A stretch of 64,000 nt of DNA, from the NCBI RefSeq assembly GCF_000003815.2, contig NC_049991.1:11229001-11293000 (forward strand). Direction: 5' to 3'. The notes under the pieces were generated by a model. That model ran no database searches. It worked only from the letters and a program-made list of their open reading frames with translations, and was not told where the DNA came from. Shown piece by piece: positions 51,201 to 61,700 of this stretch (within the stretch, counting starts at the first letter, position 1; each line of letters begins with the position of its first letter). Origin of the DNA: Branchiostoma floridae. Its lineage: Eukaryota > Chordata > Leptocardii > Amphioxiformes > Branchiostomatidae. A program made the position numbers and the translations under genes.

Positions 51201-53754
51201 GCTGCTCCTTCAGGCTGGAGCACTGACAGAATTTTCTGGAATTCCCCACCATTCCCTGATCGAGGCGGCCATGCACGGCCATAGGGACTACCTGGAGTGC
51301 ATCCATCTGATTGCCTTGTCGGGATGTGACTTAGATGAACCTGTGAACCAGTACCAGCAGACTGCGCTGCATCTCTGCAGTATCAACAAGAATGGAGCAT
51401 GCATGAACACGTTGTTGGCACATGGGGCATCAGTCAACGTGACATCAAACTACTTTCTTGTCGGTGTGACGCCATTGCACTTGGCCACCAAGTCAGGATG
51501 TGAACACTTGATCAAGCTGTTGGTCACCCACGGGGCAGATGTGTACCTTACGGATGAGAATGGGCGGAGGGCTTCTGACTGGGCTAACTCCGCTGGCAAA
51601 AATACCGGCTGCTATCGGTATCTAAAATATGCAGAAAGTAAGTACACTGTCATTGGGCTGAAATGTACAGTGAAACCTGCTCAAGAAGACCACTCAGGGG
51701 AGCAATAGAATCTGGTCCATATATACAGGTGGTCACGGTAGACAGAAATATTATTAACTTGTGCCAATGGGAAAAATTATCTGAGGGACCACCAAAATTG
51801 GTTGGCTGGTCCTTTTGTATAGATGGTCACTTGTACAGGTTTGACTGTAAGTTATGAACTGTAGCTATACTATAGAACAATGTGCTTTACACTGAGAGAA
51901 TGACCATTTAGTCTATGTTCCCTTTGTACCTGGCTTGAGCACCAGGTGCACTGTTTCCTACGAAGGGGCAACTATGCCGAGCGTGTCGGTGCCGGTGCTC
52001 CAGTCTACCTGGCCGCCGTGCTGGAGTACCTCACAGCTTGCATATTAGTATTCACTGAAAGAAACATGATGACTCACATTCCTTCTTTGCATAGGCCAAA
52101 ACCTTGGGTCATATTTTGACTTACATGTAACAAGCCTGCTGGTTAGCAAACATTCAACAGCAAGCAGGTATGGTCTCCTTATGCACTGTAACATCCTCTT
52201 GACTTGGGAGTACTGTATTAAATTCACCGGTATCTGCAATGGGAGATTTGAGTAAGCAATCTCTGAATGTGGTTAGTTATGGCATACTTAAAAAGCTTTC
52301 CAGTGGCTTTATGGTTACCCGAATTTGCCCCATGTGGTCTGATGTGAAGCTGATGCAAATTATTGAGAAGCTGGGTTCTTGTTGTGGAATTACAAATTAG
52401 ACCAAACCCTTTTGTGGCCCAATCTGGGTGATTTATAATCCACGTATGGATTTACAAGGATCATAAAATCAAGTCTTTGCCTTTCAAAGTATCTACTGAC
52501 AAAGCATGCAGGAAGAAATATGATACTAGTGCCATTTTATATATAGTGTTCTGATGGCCAATTCAAGACAAAGTGCTGGGCAATGAAATATCTGAAACCT
52601 GTATCAGAGTGGCCATTGGCTGTTTTTACGAATTCAAATAGTTCTGTGCCTTATTCATTTTGGATCACCTGATCTACCGGTAGGATCTTATCTTATTTAT
52701 TAGGTATCATCAATGTAGTGAAAACCTTATAGAAATAGCATAAAATATGTAGAAAAGAACAATATGAAAAAAAGTTTTATTATCCTACCTACACCCTCTT
52801 GACAACATCACAATACAGTGCTGATATATCATGCGGTGTCACTGGGTACTGATTAATCTATGCTTCTATACTCAACAGATTGACAGTATGATAAATGTTG
52901 TGAGGATTTGTTATCCAGACCTGGACAATATCTATTTACAGATAACCCAATCCTCTTGTTAGTAATTTCTGTTGTAAAGATGTAATTATGTTTTACACAA
53001 ATTATTTTCTGCACAACTGACAGCTAAATAAGGGCTGTCATTTGTAAGATACTGCTGAGGTCGTTGAAGTATCTTGTACACTCCTGAAATAAAATTGAAT
53101 ATGATTTTGCCTCCTTCATGACGAGGAAGAGGTTTCTATCAAAATATCATCATCTTTCATGTACAGTCATAATTTCAATCTAGACGAATTGATATGGCAC
53201 TAGGTATGCTTTTGCAGGAGTGTGAATGTAACAAATGTATGATTGAAAGACAGTTGAACGTAACATGATTGAAATTTCATGCCAAGAATGTTACTGAAAC
53301 ACAAAATGGACCGCAGGTGTATCAGAGCTGTTATGTATGCTGCATGCATCTCACCTCTCATGCGCAACATTTTCTAGACATGTTTTCCAGTCTCTGAGGA
53401 TTCTTCAATTTCAATTCACTCAATCAATGCTGCTCCAGAGGCAGGGTTCTCATTTTTCATGTGGGACCGTAATTGAGTAAGCTTCAGCAGAATGTATAAC
53501 CTGCGATAACCTACTGTCAAGGGCATGGGGGCTTAAATATTATTAGAGGCTATCTAGTGTTTTACATTTTACATCTCTCGACCATTGATGAAACCACATT
53601 CTCCCGTTCTCCTCCCCCAGGTAACCCCCGGCCCCTGGTGTACCTGGCCAGGTGGGCCGTGCGGAAGACTCTGGGCAGGAAAAGACTGCAGCATATCAAC
53701 GACCTGGCTGTCCCACCGAACCTGGTCAGCTTCCTCTGGTACAAGACCAACTGA
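45261..53754 (+). CDS. Ankyrin-repeat and SOCS-box (ASB-type) protein, 4 exons
   Basis: Exons 45261-45459, 49979-50153, 51108-51637 and 53621-53754 join with matching phases (1, 2, 1) to 345 codons plus stop. The start ATG sits in a strong GCCATGG context. The first residues [10 protein letters not shown] fit an N-myristoylation site. An acidic Ser-rich stretch follows (about 28-38). Ankyrin repeats begin near residue 40 and run to about 295, with hallmarks [72 protein letters not shown] and [18 protein letters not shown]. Exon 4 is the SOCS box ([17 protein letters not shown], then [14 protein letters not shown]), which binds Elongin B/C and, through the second half, Cullin-5. The protein should be a substrate receptor of a Cul5 E3 ligase (family knowledge). 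I cannot assign it to a numbered ASB paralogue. Confidence 0.93.
45984..46131. mobile_element. Short MITE with TA flanks in ASB intron 1
   Basis: The left end CTGTGAATGCATTTAAATTCGCGG and the right end reading inward CTGTAAATGCAGAAACTTTTGCGG are inverted repeats flanked by TA. The interior carries several TTCGCGG units. A TA duplication suggests a Tc1/mariner-derived element (inference). Confidence 0.65.
47007..47080. mobile_element. Palindromic MITE, CTCCA-TIR family, copy 3 (74 bp)
   Basis: CTCCAAGCAGAGGTTGAG at the left and its exact inverse at the right enclose a short core. AGGAACAA stands directly left (46999-47006) and again three bases beyond the right end (47084-47091), a probable target-site duplication of 8 bases. 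Confidence 0.65.
51666..51849. mobile_element. Tc1/mariner-like MITE just after the ASB exon 3 donor
   Basis: TACAGTGAAACCTG at the left and CAGGTTTGACTGTA at the right are inverted ends. The element carries internal ATACAGGTGGTCAC and ATAGATGGTCACTTG repeats. The TA ends can be read as the target duplication. It begins 28 bases beyond the exon 3 splice donor. Confidence 0.65.
51946..52037 (+). pseudogene. Histone H2A gene fragment inside ASB intron 3
   Basis: About 92 bases read in frame as [17 protein letters not shown] followed by [14 protein letters not shown], the central part of H2A. Similarity starts and stops abruptly with no start, stop or H2A flanks. Compared with the H2A.X gene at 56278-56688 it has one amino-acid change (Arg to Cys) and a few silent differences. 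It is too short to be functional. It probably came by ectopic recombination or retroposition from a histone gene, though not necessarily from the local one. Confidence 0.85.
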
Positions 53755-56236
53755 TGGAGCAGGCAGCCATCTTTACTAGTATATTTTCTGGCCTCACAGA
53801 CTGCTGAAAAAATGATGATATTGATTGGTCTGATCAAGTCTGGGAGCACAGTAAGGAAGCTTATTAAGAATGCCATGCATTTTTGTGACTGCTCCAAGGA
53901 ACAGAGATTGGCTCTTGAAATAGCCTAGAAGACTTCTTTCTTAATTTGTGTAGCCTGAGAACAACAGGAATAGATAGATGTGGCCTTCTGAATGCCAGTA
54001 GTTTGTACCAACAACTTGAATGGAAATTTTCAATAGGATTGAAATGTATCTTGATATTTGATACACATGAGCTTGATGGCACAACATGTTATCTATCTAT
54101 GGACAACCCTCTTGCTGACAAGAGGCACCTTCCAGAATAATGCTGATAAACAATCACATCAAATGTGGGTGTTATTCACATGTAGCTTTTCTAAATTGAT
54201 GTCTCTGGTGTGACTTGCATAGTGATGTCAAATTTAGAGGAGGGAAAATGATCATGTTTATAAGTTTAAAAGGATTGTAAGAATTTTCAAAAAGAACTTG
54301 TCTTGGGTAGATGCCATTGACTTGATTAACCTTATAAAAACATTACTAACAGATGGCCGACTGAGCTGTTGAATATTTCCAACCGAACATTATGCAGTAA
54401 CATAAACATGAAAAGCATTTTTGTTCTGTTGTACTTTGCAACCTTACAGCTTTACAGTTCTGTATTTGTGGATGATGAATATTGTTGCATCAGCAAGATT
54501 TGTAGATTTACTTTTCCCTAAGGAAGCCATGTTTAAACTGATGTCCCAAGATGGACCAGCAACATACATGTACTCTTCAATCGTACAGCATTACGATTCT
54601 ATATGTGGATGATGAATATTGTTGCATCAGCAAGACTTTCTGTAGATATACTTTTCCCAAAGGAATCCACTGTTAAGCCCATGTCCCAAGATGGACCTTG
54701 AATGCTGGCAACTGAAACCAAAAACTGAAGGTCAGTCTGTATTATGTTATCACAGAGATTATAAGTGATCACACAAATATTCATGCCATGTCTCTTGATC
54801 TTTACCTTGGCTTGGTTCAAGCAATTAGCATAGGTTGTTAGGATTGAAAGATGCCACCATACATACTGAAAACTGCAATCATGTAATGAAGATTAATTCA
54901 AGGATGGGTCAGCATGCTATTGTGCTGAAACCTGTGCACATGTAGTGTTCTTTGCTGTGCTGGGCCACATGGAAAATTTACAAAACTCTTATTTTTCATC
55001 AGCCACAGGTCATGAATTATTCAAAGTGGATTTTCAGCTGCTTTGTATTATGTGTTATGTATGTCTGTATTTTTTCTTCTTTTAGTGATCATTTTTCTAA
55101 ATCCATATGACCAAACCCTGATGGACCGTTGTCTGTGGCTGTCTGCACTACTCTCTAGCCACAGCCACAGCCTGTATTATTATAAAGCCAGAGAACCGTG
55201 GCATACATACTGCATCAAGTACACCTGTTTTACCACCCCATCCATTTGATATGAAGAAATTCAATGTAGTCATAGACTCATAGATACTTTTGATGCAGTA
55301 ACACCAAGTATAGAACTTTGCTGACTACTTATGCTAAATTTTAATACATACATAATTACATTGTATGTCAATAATGATCTGCCAACAGCTGATAATGTTT
55401 TATCTGTATCAAAGTATTAGATGATTGATAGTAGTTAACAAGGAAAATATGAGTGAAATTTTGGTTGTCACAGTAATTTGCTTGAATGTGTGAAGGCAAT
55501 ACTTAATTCTCTTGAGGAACCTACATGCTGATTCACGATGGGATCAAGATTTGAAGTAGTGTAAATGCACTATCATGCTATTGAATGAATATTTGTGGCT
55601 CTATTAACAAAGACTGCTTGTCATAAAACCTATGATCAACATTCCATTGTTGCAATACCAATTGTTTAAGTTGAAAATTTCATAAGACGATATCAAACTT
55701 CTTGTGTGCTAGTATTTCATTCCAAGGGGATAGCTTAACTATCTGATAAAATGATTAATAGTGACAAAATGGGATGCTCCAATACTATTCTGGTGGGGGG
55801 TAGCATCAGCATAAAGTTCCATATTTCTTAAGCAAAATTAGCTCATACCTAGTAGGTAGAATTATGGTAGAGGGGGGGGGGGGGGCACTGGTTTGCCAGT
55901 TTGCTATGGTTCCAGGAAAGTACTTTCAATTGGTAAACTGTTAAACGTTCACCATGAAAGGGAGTCTCATCCAGACCAGTTTCTCCCAAATCACTTCAGT
56001 GTCGGTGGTCAAAGATGGCGGATGCCATTTGAAACATCTGACCGTTTCGAAAATCATATCCTATTACCTGGATGTATCACTTTCATCCATGCACTACTCA
56101 TCTACTTATCTCCATAAAGTGATGCACCTGTGTGATCTTGACTTAGAGCAGACACCTGCAACTGATTTGCAACACGACTAACTACCTAACAAGTTAATCG
56201 TGATAAGATTTATAGTTCTTCTGGAAAGATATGGGT
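53755..56236. other. Intergenic region between ASB and H2A.X
   Basis: It includes the unmapped ASB 3' UTR; I see no canonical AATAAA close to the stop codon. It contains one tandem duplication (listed) and a G-run near 55872-55885. No gene is recognised. Confidence 0.5.
54445..54698. repeat. Tandem duplication of about 115-138 bases
   Basis: Copy 1 (about 54445-54560) and copy 2 (about 54584-54698) share GTGGATGATGAATATTGTTG, CATCAGCAAGA, TACTTTTCCC and ATGTCCCAAGATGGACC in direct order. The period is about 137-139 bases. Confidence 0.8.
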
Positions 56237-56252
56237 GGCCCTGAAAAGGGCC
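56237..56252 (-). terminator. Histone 3' stem-loop of H2A.X
   Basis: GGCCCTTTTCAGGGCC followed by ACCCA on the minus strand, 25 bases after the stop codon. This is the canonical replication-dependent histone mRNA processing hairpin recognised by SLBP. Confidence 0.95.
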
Positions 56253-56277
56253 GGGGTTATTCTTGCTCAAGGTCTGT

Positions 56278-56688
56278 TCAATACTCCTGACTTTGACTAG
56301 ACTTCTTGCCCTTGCCCAACCCTGCAGCTGTCTTCTTGGGCAGAAGCACAGCGTGGATGTTGGGCAGCACACCTCCCTGAGCGATAGTCACACCGGACAG
56401 AAGCTTGTTTAGCTCCTCGTCGTTACGGACGGCCAATTGGAGGTGACGGGGGATGATTCTAGTCTTCTTGTTGTCACGGGCAGCGTTGCCGGCCAACTCG
56501 AGGATCTCAGCGGTCAGGTACTCCAGCACGGCGGCCAGGTAGACTGGAGCGCCGGCACCGACACGCTCGGCATAGTTGCCCCTGCGTAGGAAACGGTGCA
56601 CACGGCTGACGGGGAACTGCAAACCTGCCCGAGACGAGCGGCTCTTGGACTTCCCCTTGACTTTTCCTCCCTTACCACGAGCAGACAT
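56278..56688 (-). CDS. H2AX: Histone H2A.X
   Basis: Intronless, 136 residues, starting [20 protein letters not shown]. The H2A fold is complete: [17 protein letters not shown], the acidic-patch/L1 region [38 protein letters not shown] and the docking-domain block [15 protein letters not shown]. It ends ...[10 protein letters not shown]. The terminal SQ-E-aromatic motif defines the H2A.X class, whose serine is phosphorylated by ATM/ATR-type kinases at DNA breaks (family knowledge). It is longer than canonical H2A because of this tail. The frame stays open upstream to 56796, but the ATG at 56688 matches the family start. It is transcribed divergently from H2B. Confidence 0.95.
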   Translation of the reverse strand: MSARGKGGKVKGKSKSRSSRAGLQFPVSRVHRFLRRGNYAERVGAGAPVYLAAVLEYLTAEILELAGNAARDNKKTRIIPRHLQLAVRNDEELNKLLSGVTIAQGGVLPNIHAVLLPKKTAAGLGKGKKSSQSQEY

Positions 56689-56750
56689 GTTTGAAATGAA
56701 CGTTGGACCGTTAGAGCGTGTTGAAAAATGACAAAATGGCTGCAAAACAA

Positions 56751-56914
56751 ATTTATACCAACATAGGGGATCCAGACAGACATACTGACTGACCAATCAG
56801 ATACCAGTAACTATTTATTCACCAATCAGCACTGGAGAAGTCTATATGCTTTCTAACACGTCCGTGTGGAACAGCGCCAGAATCTCAAAATTTGCATAAA
56901 CTTTGATATAAATA
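56751..56914. promoter_or_regulatory. Divergent H2A.X/H2B promoter
   Basis: Minus-strand TATAAAT at 56751-56757 serves H2A.X. CCAAT boxes lie at 56793-56797 and 56822-56826. Plus-strand octamer ATTTGCAT at 56890-56897, typical of H2B promoters and bound by Oct-1, is followed by TATAAATA at 56907-56914. The start codons are 277 bases apart, so the two genes share the control region. Confidence 0.85.
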
Positions 56915-56965
56915 CTGTTCGACCCATCGTGTACGTCACCACATAACATTTACGCGTGTGTCGAG

Positions 56966-57331
56966 ATGCCGCCAAAAGGAGGAGGAAAAGCCGCCAAGAA
57001 GGCCGGAAAGGCCAGGCCTGCTGGGGCCAAGGGCAAGAGGAGGAGAAAGAGGAGGGAGACCTTCGGTGTCTACATCTACAAGGTGCTCAAGCAGGTGCAC
57101 CCCGACACCGGTGTCTCCAGCAAAGCCATGGGAATCATGAATTCTTTCGTCAACGACATCTTCGAGCGTATCGCCGCTGAGGCTTCCCGCCTGGCTCACT
57201 ACAACAAGCGCTCCACCATCAGCAGCCGGGAGATCCAGACCGCCGTGCGCCTGCTGCTGCCTGGCGAGTTGGCCAAGCACGCCGTCAGCGAGGGCACCAA
57301 GGCCGTCACCAAGTACACCAGCTCCAAATGA
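56966..57331 (+). CDS. Histone H2B
   Basis: Intronless, 121 residues. A Lys/Ala/Pro-rich N-terminal tail ([16 protein letters not shown]...) leads into [20 protein letters not shown] and the histone fold with [20 protein letters not shown] and [20 protein letters not shown]. The C-terminal helix [12 protein letters not shown] carries the lysine (VTKYTSSK) that is ubiquitinated in the family. It pairs with H2A.X in the nucleosome. The ATG follows the TATA box by about 52 bases. Confidence 0.97.
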   Translation: MPPKGGGKAAKKAGKARPAGAKGKRRRKRRETFGVYIYKVLKQVHPDTGVSSKAMGIMNSFVNDIFERIAAEASRLAHYNKRSTISSREIQTAVRLLLPGELAKHAVSEGTKAVTKYTSSK

Positions 57332-57353
57332 ACCTTCATCTCTCCTGAATCCC

Positions 57354-57369
57354 GGCCCTTTTCAGGGCC
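57354..57369 (+). terminator. Histone 3' stem-loop of H2B
   Basis: GGCCCTTTTCAGGGCC followed by ACCCA, 22 bases after the H2B stop codon and identical to the H2A.X hairpin. A purine-rich stretch (CTCGAAAGGA) some 10 bases further could be the U7-binding histone downstream element. Confidence 0.95.
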
Positions 57370-57540
57370 ACCCACATCTTCTCGAAAGGACTGTGTCTAT
57401 CAACTAGCTACAAAAATACATAAGATAGATTAGACAATACCCTGCACTATATCATCTCGATATATTCTGTAGATATAGATCCCAATAAGATGTATATTAT
57501 GATGTCGACCATAATGTTAGCTTAGTACCTTCAATTAGTT

Positions 57541-57652
57541 AAATTGTATCTTGTTGTCCCTGCATATGTCTGTTATGTCTGTTATCAGTGACCTGTACCT
57601 AGCCCGTCGAGGCATGAATGTACAATAAAGGTCTTTCATTCATTCATTCATT
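57541..57652 (+). mobile_element. Possible 3' tail of a truncated LINE
   Basis: AATAAA at 57624-57629 followed by (CATT)n at 57638-57652, preceded by about 80 bases with no homology to the histone genes. A 3' end with AATAAA and a short tetranucleotide repeat is typical of CR1/L2-type LINE tails. The classification is inference. The same AATAAA could alternatively give a polyadenylated H2B mRNA. Confidence 0.35.
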
Positions 57653-58010
57653 ATATGGAAATAATTATCACGATTTTCCCCATCAATCTCTTGCTTGCTG
57701 AGTGCAAGGCTGATTTCAGTGACCGACAACGAAGTGTACTGCCTCGTGTGTTCACGTTTTTACGAAGTTCTAGAAATTCTTCTTTATCACAAGGCCATGT
57801 AACGTTAAGAGTCTAAAAGTCTGTGAATGAATAAAGTCATGATGGAAAAATGCCAACAAGTTATCGTTCTTGCAACCATTAACAGGAAGCATATTATTCT
57901 ATTTATTGATAAATTACTTGTAACAGGAAAAAATGTGACGGTTTAATTTGCTGACGGATTCTTCTGAAATAACGTTACATTCTCCTATGATGGATAACGT
58001 TACATTTTAT

Positions 58011-58157
58011 TAATCTCCAACCAGATCCACGGTGCGTAATGTATAGTATCAAACTTCCCGTAACACTTCCGGTGCCCGTTTGACTCCCTTAGCCGGCTAT
58101 ACTCCCTGGCCAGCTTTGATACTATGTTATGGCACCGTAGGATCTGCTTGGAGATTA
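58011..58157. mobile_element. Palindromic MITE, CTCCA-TIR family, copy 4, 9-bp TSD
   Basis: The left end TAATCTCCAACCAGATCC and the inverted right end TAATCTCCAAGCAGATCC match with one difference and continue through ACGGTGC. The 9-base sequence ACATTTTAT flanks both ends (58002-58010 and 58158-58166). This is the best-preserved insertion of the family. Confidence 0.8.
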
Positions 58158-58195
58158 ACATTTTATAACAAAAAGTCCATGGCTATAATCCATCC

Positions 58196-58505
58196 AAAAA
58201 TCCACCCGCGTCAGACCAATATTCAAATTCGTCCAAACTTGACGATTACCTCNNNNNNNNNNNNNNNNNNNNNNNNNNNNNNNNNNNNNNNNNNNNNNNN
58301 NNNNNNNNNNNNNNNNNNNNNNNNNNNNNNNNNNNNNNNNNNNNNNNNNNNNNNNNNNNNNNNNNNNNNNNNNNNNNNNNNNACCCTCCCATCCATCAGG
58401 CTGTTTGGATTCGTCCATTCCATAGTAACCGCTTCTGTGACACGCCAAAAGAAAATCCATCCGCCGTCAGACAAATATTCAAATTCGTCCAAACTTGACG
58501 ATTAC
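58196..58505. repeat. Direct repeats flanking a 130-N gap
   Basis: About 54 bases ending CAAATTCGTCCAAACTTGAC occur at 58196-58249 and again at 58451-58505 with few differences. The N-run 58253-58382 (130 N) lies between them. This may be a tandem repeat the assembler could not close. Confidence 0.8.
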
Positions 58506-58754
58506 AACAGCTTTTGATACAAATCAATGACAAAAAGACACATGAAATTAAGTTTGACGCGTATTAGATATACTGAACCGAGGTAAACCTAGAAAGAACT
58601 TGGGAACTACTTCCGCTTCTTGCGCATGAATATACCAAAAGAAAGTGTGTTGTGCGAACCCAAATATTGTCCTCAGCCAGAGAGACACAGTTGTGGAAAC
58701 TACGCGATCACGACTCAGGAGACCTGAGAGGTCTCTGGGCTGCTCTGCACCAAG

Positions 58755-61700
58755 ATGTCGTCTGATGACGTGGCTAAGAGCGTTGGGAGAAAGCTGTGAG
58801 TATTGGGGACCGTGTTGTATCATTTACGACCGAACAGTTGTCAACAGGGACCCTGAAAATGGCAACTGTTTATGTGCTATAATTTACACCTCTCGTCTTG
58901 CACCATTCAACCTATATTCAGGACAGGTGGTTGTCCATTTAATGCCTAGGTTATCATGATGTGTGTTCTTGAAGAATCATGAGACAGCTTCATTATTAAT
59001 GCAGGTGGTTCATTGTGTATAAATCGGTATTCAGACCACATAAATGATGGATTGGGTCGGCCCAGGTAAAACATGTAATCATGTGTCTGCAGCACAGGTG
59101 TCAAAACGAGTACAGGATATGTTTGTGATTTTTACGGGATACTAGAGCCTGAGAGAAGTTGCCATAGAAAATTCCGAAAGCTACAACAAGCATTTGATCA
59201 AGGCAAAAGACAACATTGAAAACATCATCTATCAAATGACTGTATAGAAACTCTACAGTACATTCCTAGAAATGTAGCAGCCATAGTACATTGTGGAAGT
59301 TGAAGATTGTTTTACACTTGATGTCTGATAATCAAGATACAAACAACACACAAAGGACCAAGGATATTATATTGTCGTTAAAAGGACCAAGGATTTACAT
59401 TCTCAAAGCATGAATGTTCTGTTATCCTTGTTGGAATCACACATGAAATGAGGTTTTGTTAGTTGCATTGGTACATATTTCCGTTACCACTGAACGAAAC
59501 AAAGCCATGTCCTACTGCGTGTACATGAACAAGCACAGTCAAACAAAAGCTAAGTGCTATTGATAATGTTTTCCTTTTGGAAGTTCTAACATTAAGTTGT
59601 TATTTAGTATCATCATCAGGAAATGTGTTACAGCATGGAGTAAGGCCCACAGCAACACCACACTATCTTGTTGCCTTGGCTTCATTACCAAATGTAGTTG
59701 TTGACCTTTACAAAGCATAGTCATTTTTGTCCCCACAGGGTTCTTGAATCTACATTTATCTGCCAAATTATTATAGTATAAATGAATTGATATATCATGT
59801 AGCAATCTGAATAGATTTGACGACAAAGGAGTTAACGGCAAAGAAGTTAAGCACTGACCCCTGATATATATAAAGTATAAAATTTTGACTAAAAATCTTT
59901 GGCATGCAATTGCAAAAGGAGATACTGACATACTGTACAATCTATCTCCTTCCGAGGCTCCTAACTCACATATTTCCACATTTCTTTCCAACACTTACAA
60001 AATTGCCAGTATAGATTATTAGATATAACATGGATAGAAGAAATGTGAAAGAATCATTTTTAGTTACATTATAACTAAGTTTTATTCTCCCCTTTGACTG
60101 TAGATAGTCAAGTGGTTTTGTGAAATTACCTCTGACAGGGGCTCCAGGTCCTGATGTGTATCCAGATGTACTGTAATTTACCAGTCAAGCATCTAAATTC
60201 AATCATGGCTCTCTAAAAGGAAAAATGCATCTAGACAATCAGTTCAGTTCATCCTCTGAGACTGAGAGGTGACACAGCAGTCGCCACAAATGCCTGTCCA
60301 GCATGATGGAGCGAAGCTTCTCGACCTGTAGACCTTATTTTGATGAAAGATTTTGGGATGCAATAAGTGAATCTCTATTCTCTACCAATGATTTAGAAGT
60401 TGCTTCAATGCCTAGATGATGGGGGTGGCTAGATATTAGGACTCGTACTACTCATAGCCCAACATTTAGATAGTTTGTGCCTCAGGGTTACATATAGTAA
60501 ATTATATTACAAATAATGGACCCAGACAGGTGTAAATGATTCTTTCCTATGGTTACCAGACAAACAAAGTATTATGATACAAGTCAATTAGTCTGATCAA
60601 GGCTATCGTATTGTTCTTGGTGTGATGTATTGCCTCCAGCATAATGGTCAAATGCCTTCTTGGAAATCACTTTGAGTCAATTGTTTTAAGACAGTACCTT
60701 TCTATTGTATGGTGTATTGTTAGTGTTCAGATAGTCTCTACATTATCTGATTGAAATTCAGCACTTCACCAAAGTCTATTCTATATTCAGGACAAGTTTG
60801 CTTGTCTTCCATGTCAGCAGCTCCTGAGAAAGAATGAAGTAACCAGTTTTGTTACTCAAAGTCAAAGCCTCCTGAGACAAGAAAAAGACTGCTGTCACTT
60901 GCTATTTTCCATTTCAAACTGCCTTCCATCACAAAATGGGTGGCATGGTGCATCTTGAATAGAAGTTCTGTTGCATAGGAACTCACTTTGAACAGTGCTG
61001 GCAGTCACATTGCCAGAATAAAAATGTACCACTTAGTTACACTGCAATGCTGTCTGAATAATCTGATGGAAACATGGATATTCCAGTCCAGGTTCAGGGC
61101 CTTCAGGCCAGTGTTTATAGTAAGTTATACAGCCCGTAGGAATCAGAAGGTGGTTACCAAGCTGAATGTATACAAAACAAATTAGGCACTCAATAAGCCT
61201 GTTCAGTTTATGTCACTATTATAACACGTTGTGGGAAATGTCCTTCATTGATGTCTTTCTGTTTATCATTTAGGAAATACTACATGCAGATCAAACGCAG
61301 GGAAGATGGTTTTGACCTTTCAGGAGCTTACCTTCCGCAACAAGACTACCCACCCCTCAAGCCGGTAAGTACCTGATTGTAAAAATGTCAAAAATACAAG
61401 TGATAAACAAGAGAGTTATAGAAGAGTAGTACAAACAGACATCAATCTTAATACGAGTATTCCAGTTTTCTTTAATTGCTTATAATGTCTGTGTAAAAAT
61501 GTTGAAGACTTAATTGTAGTTTACTGAATTAATACAAGCAGCTTATCTTATCAATTGAAAATTCAGCCCTATGCATCAAAGAAGTCATCTTCTTGTTGCC
61601 AGTCCATCTCTTAAGATTTTTCATCAGTCTCTCTGTTGGTAGTCATCATTTGCATATTGCGTAAGGTTTAGAGTGTTTCTCCCTGTCTCCCATAGCAACA

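Noticed and set aside
56689-56796. 36-codon upstream extension of H2A.X
   Set aside because: It covers the TATA box region, and the family start is at 56688.
58645-58959. 104-codon plus-strand frame
   Set aside because: It overlaps the first exon of the 3' gene in another frame and runs into the intron; it has no recognisable content.
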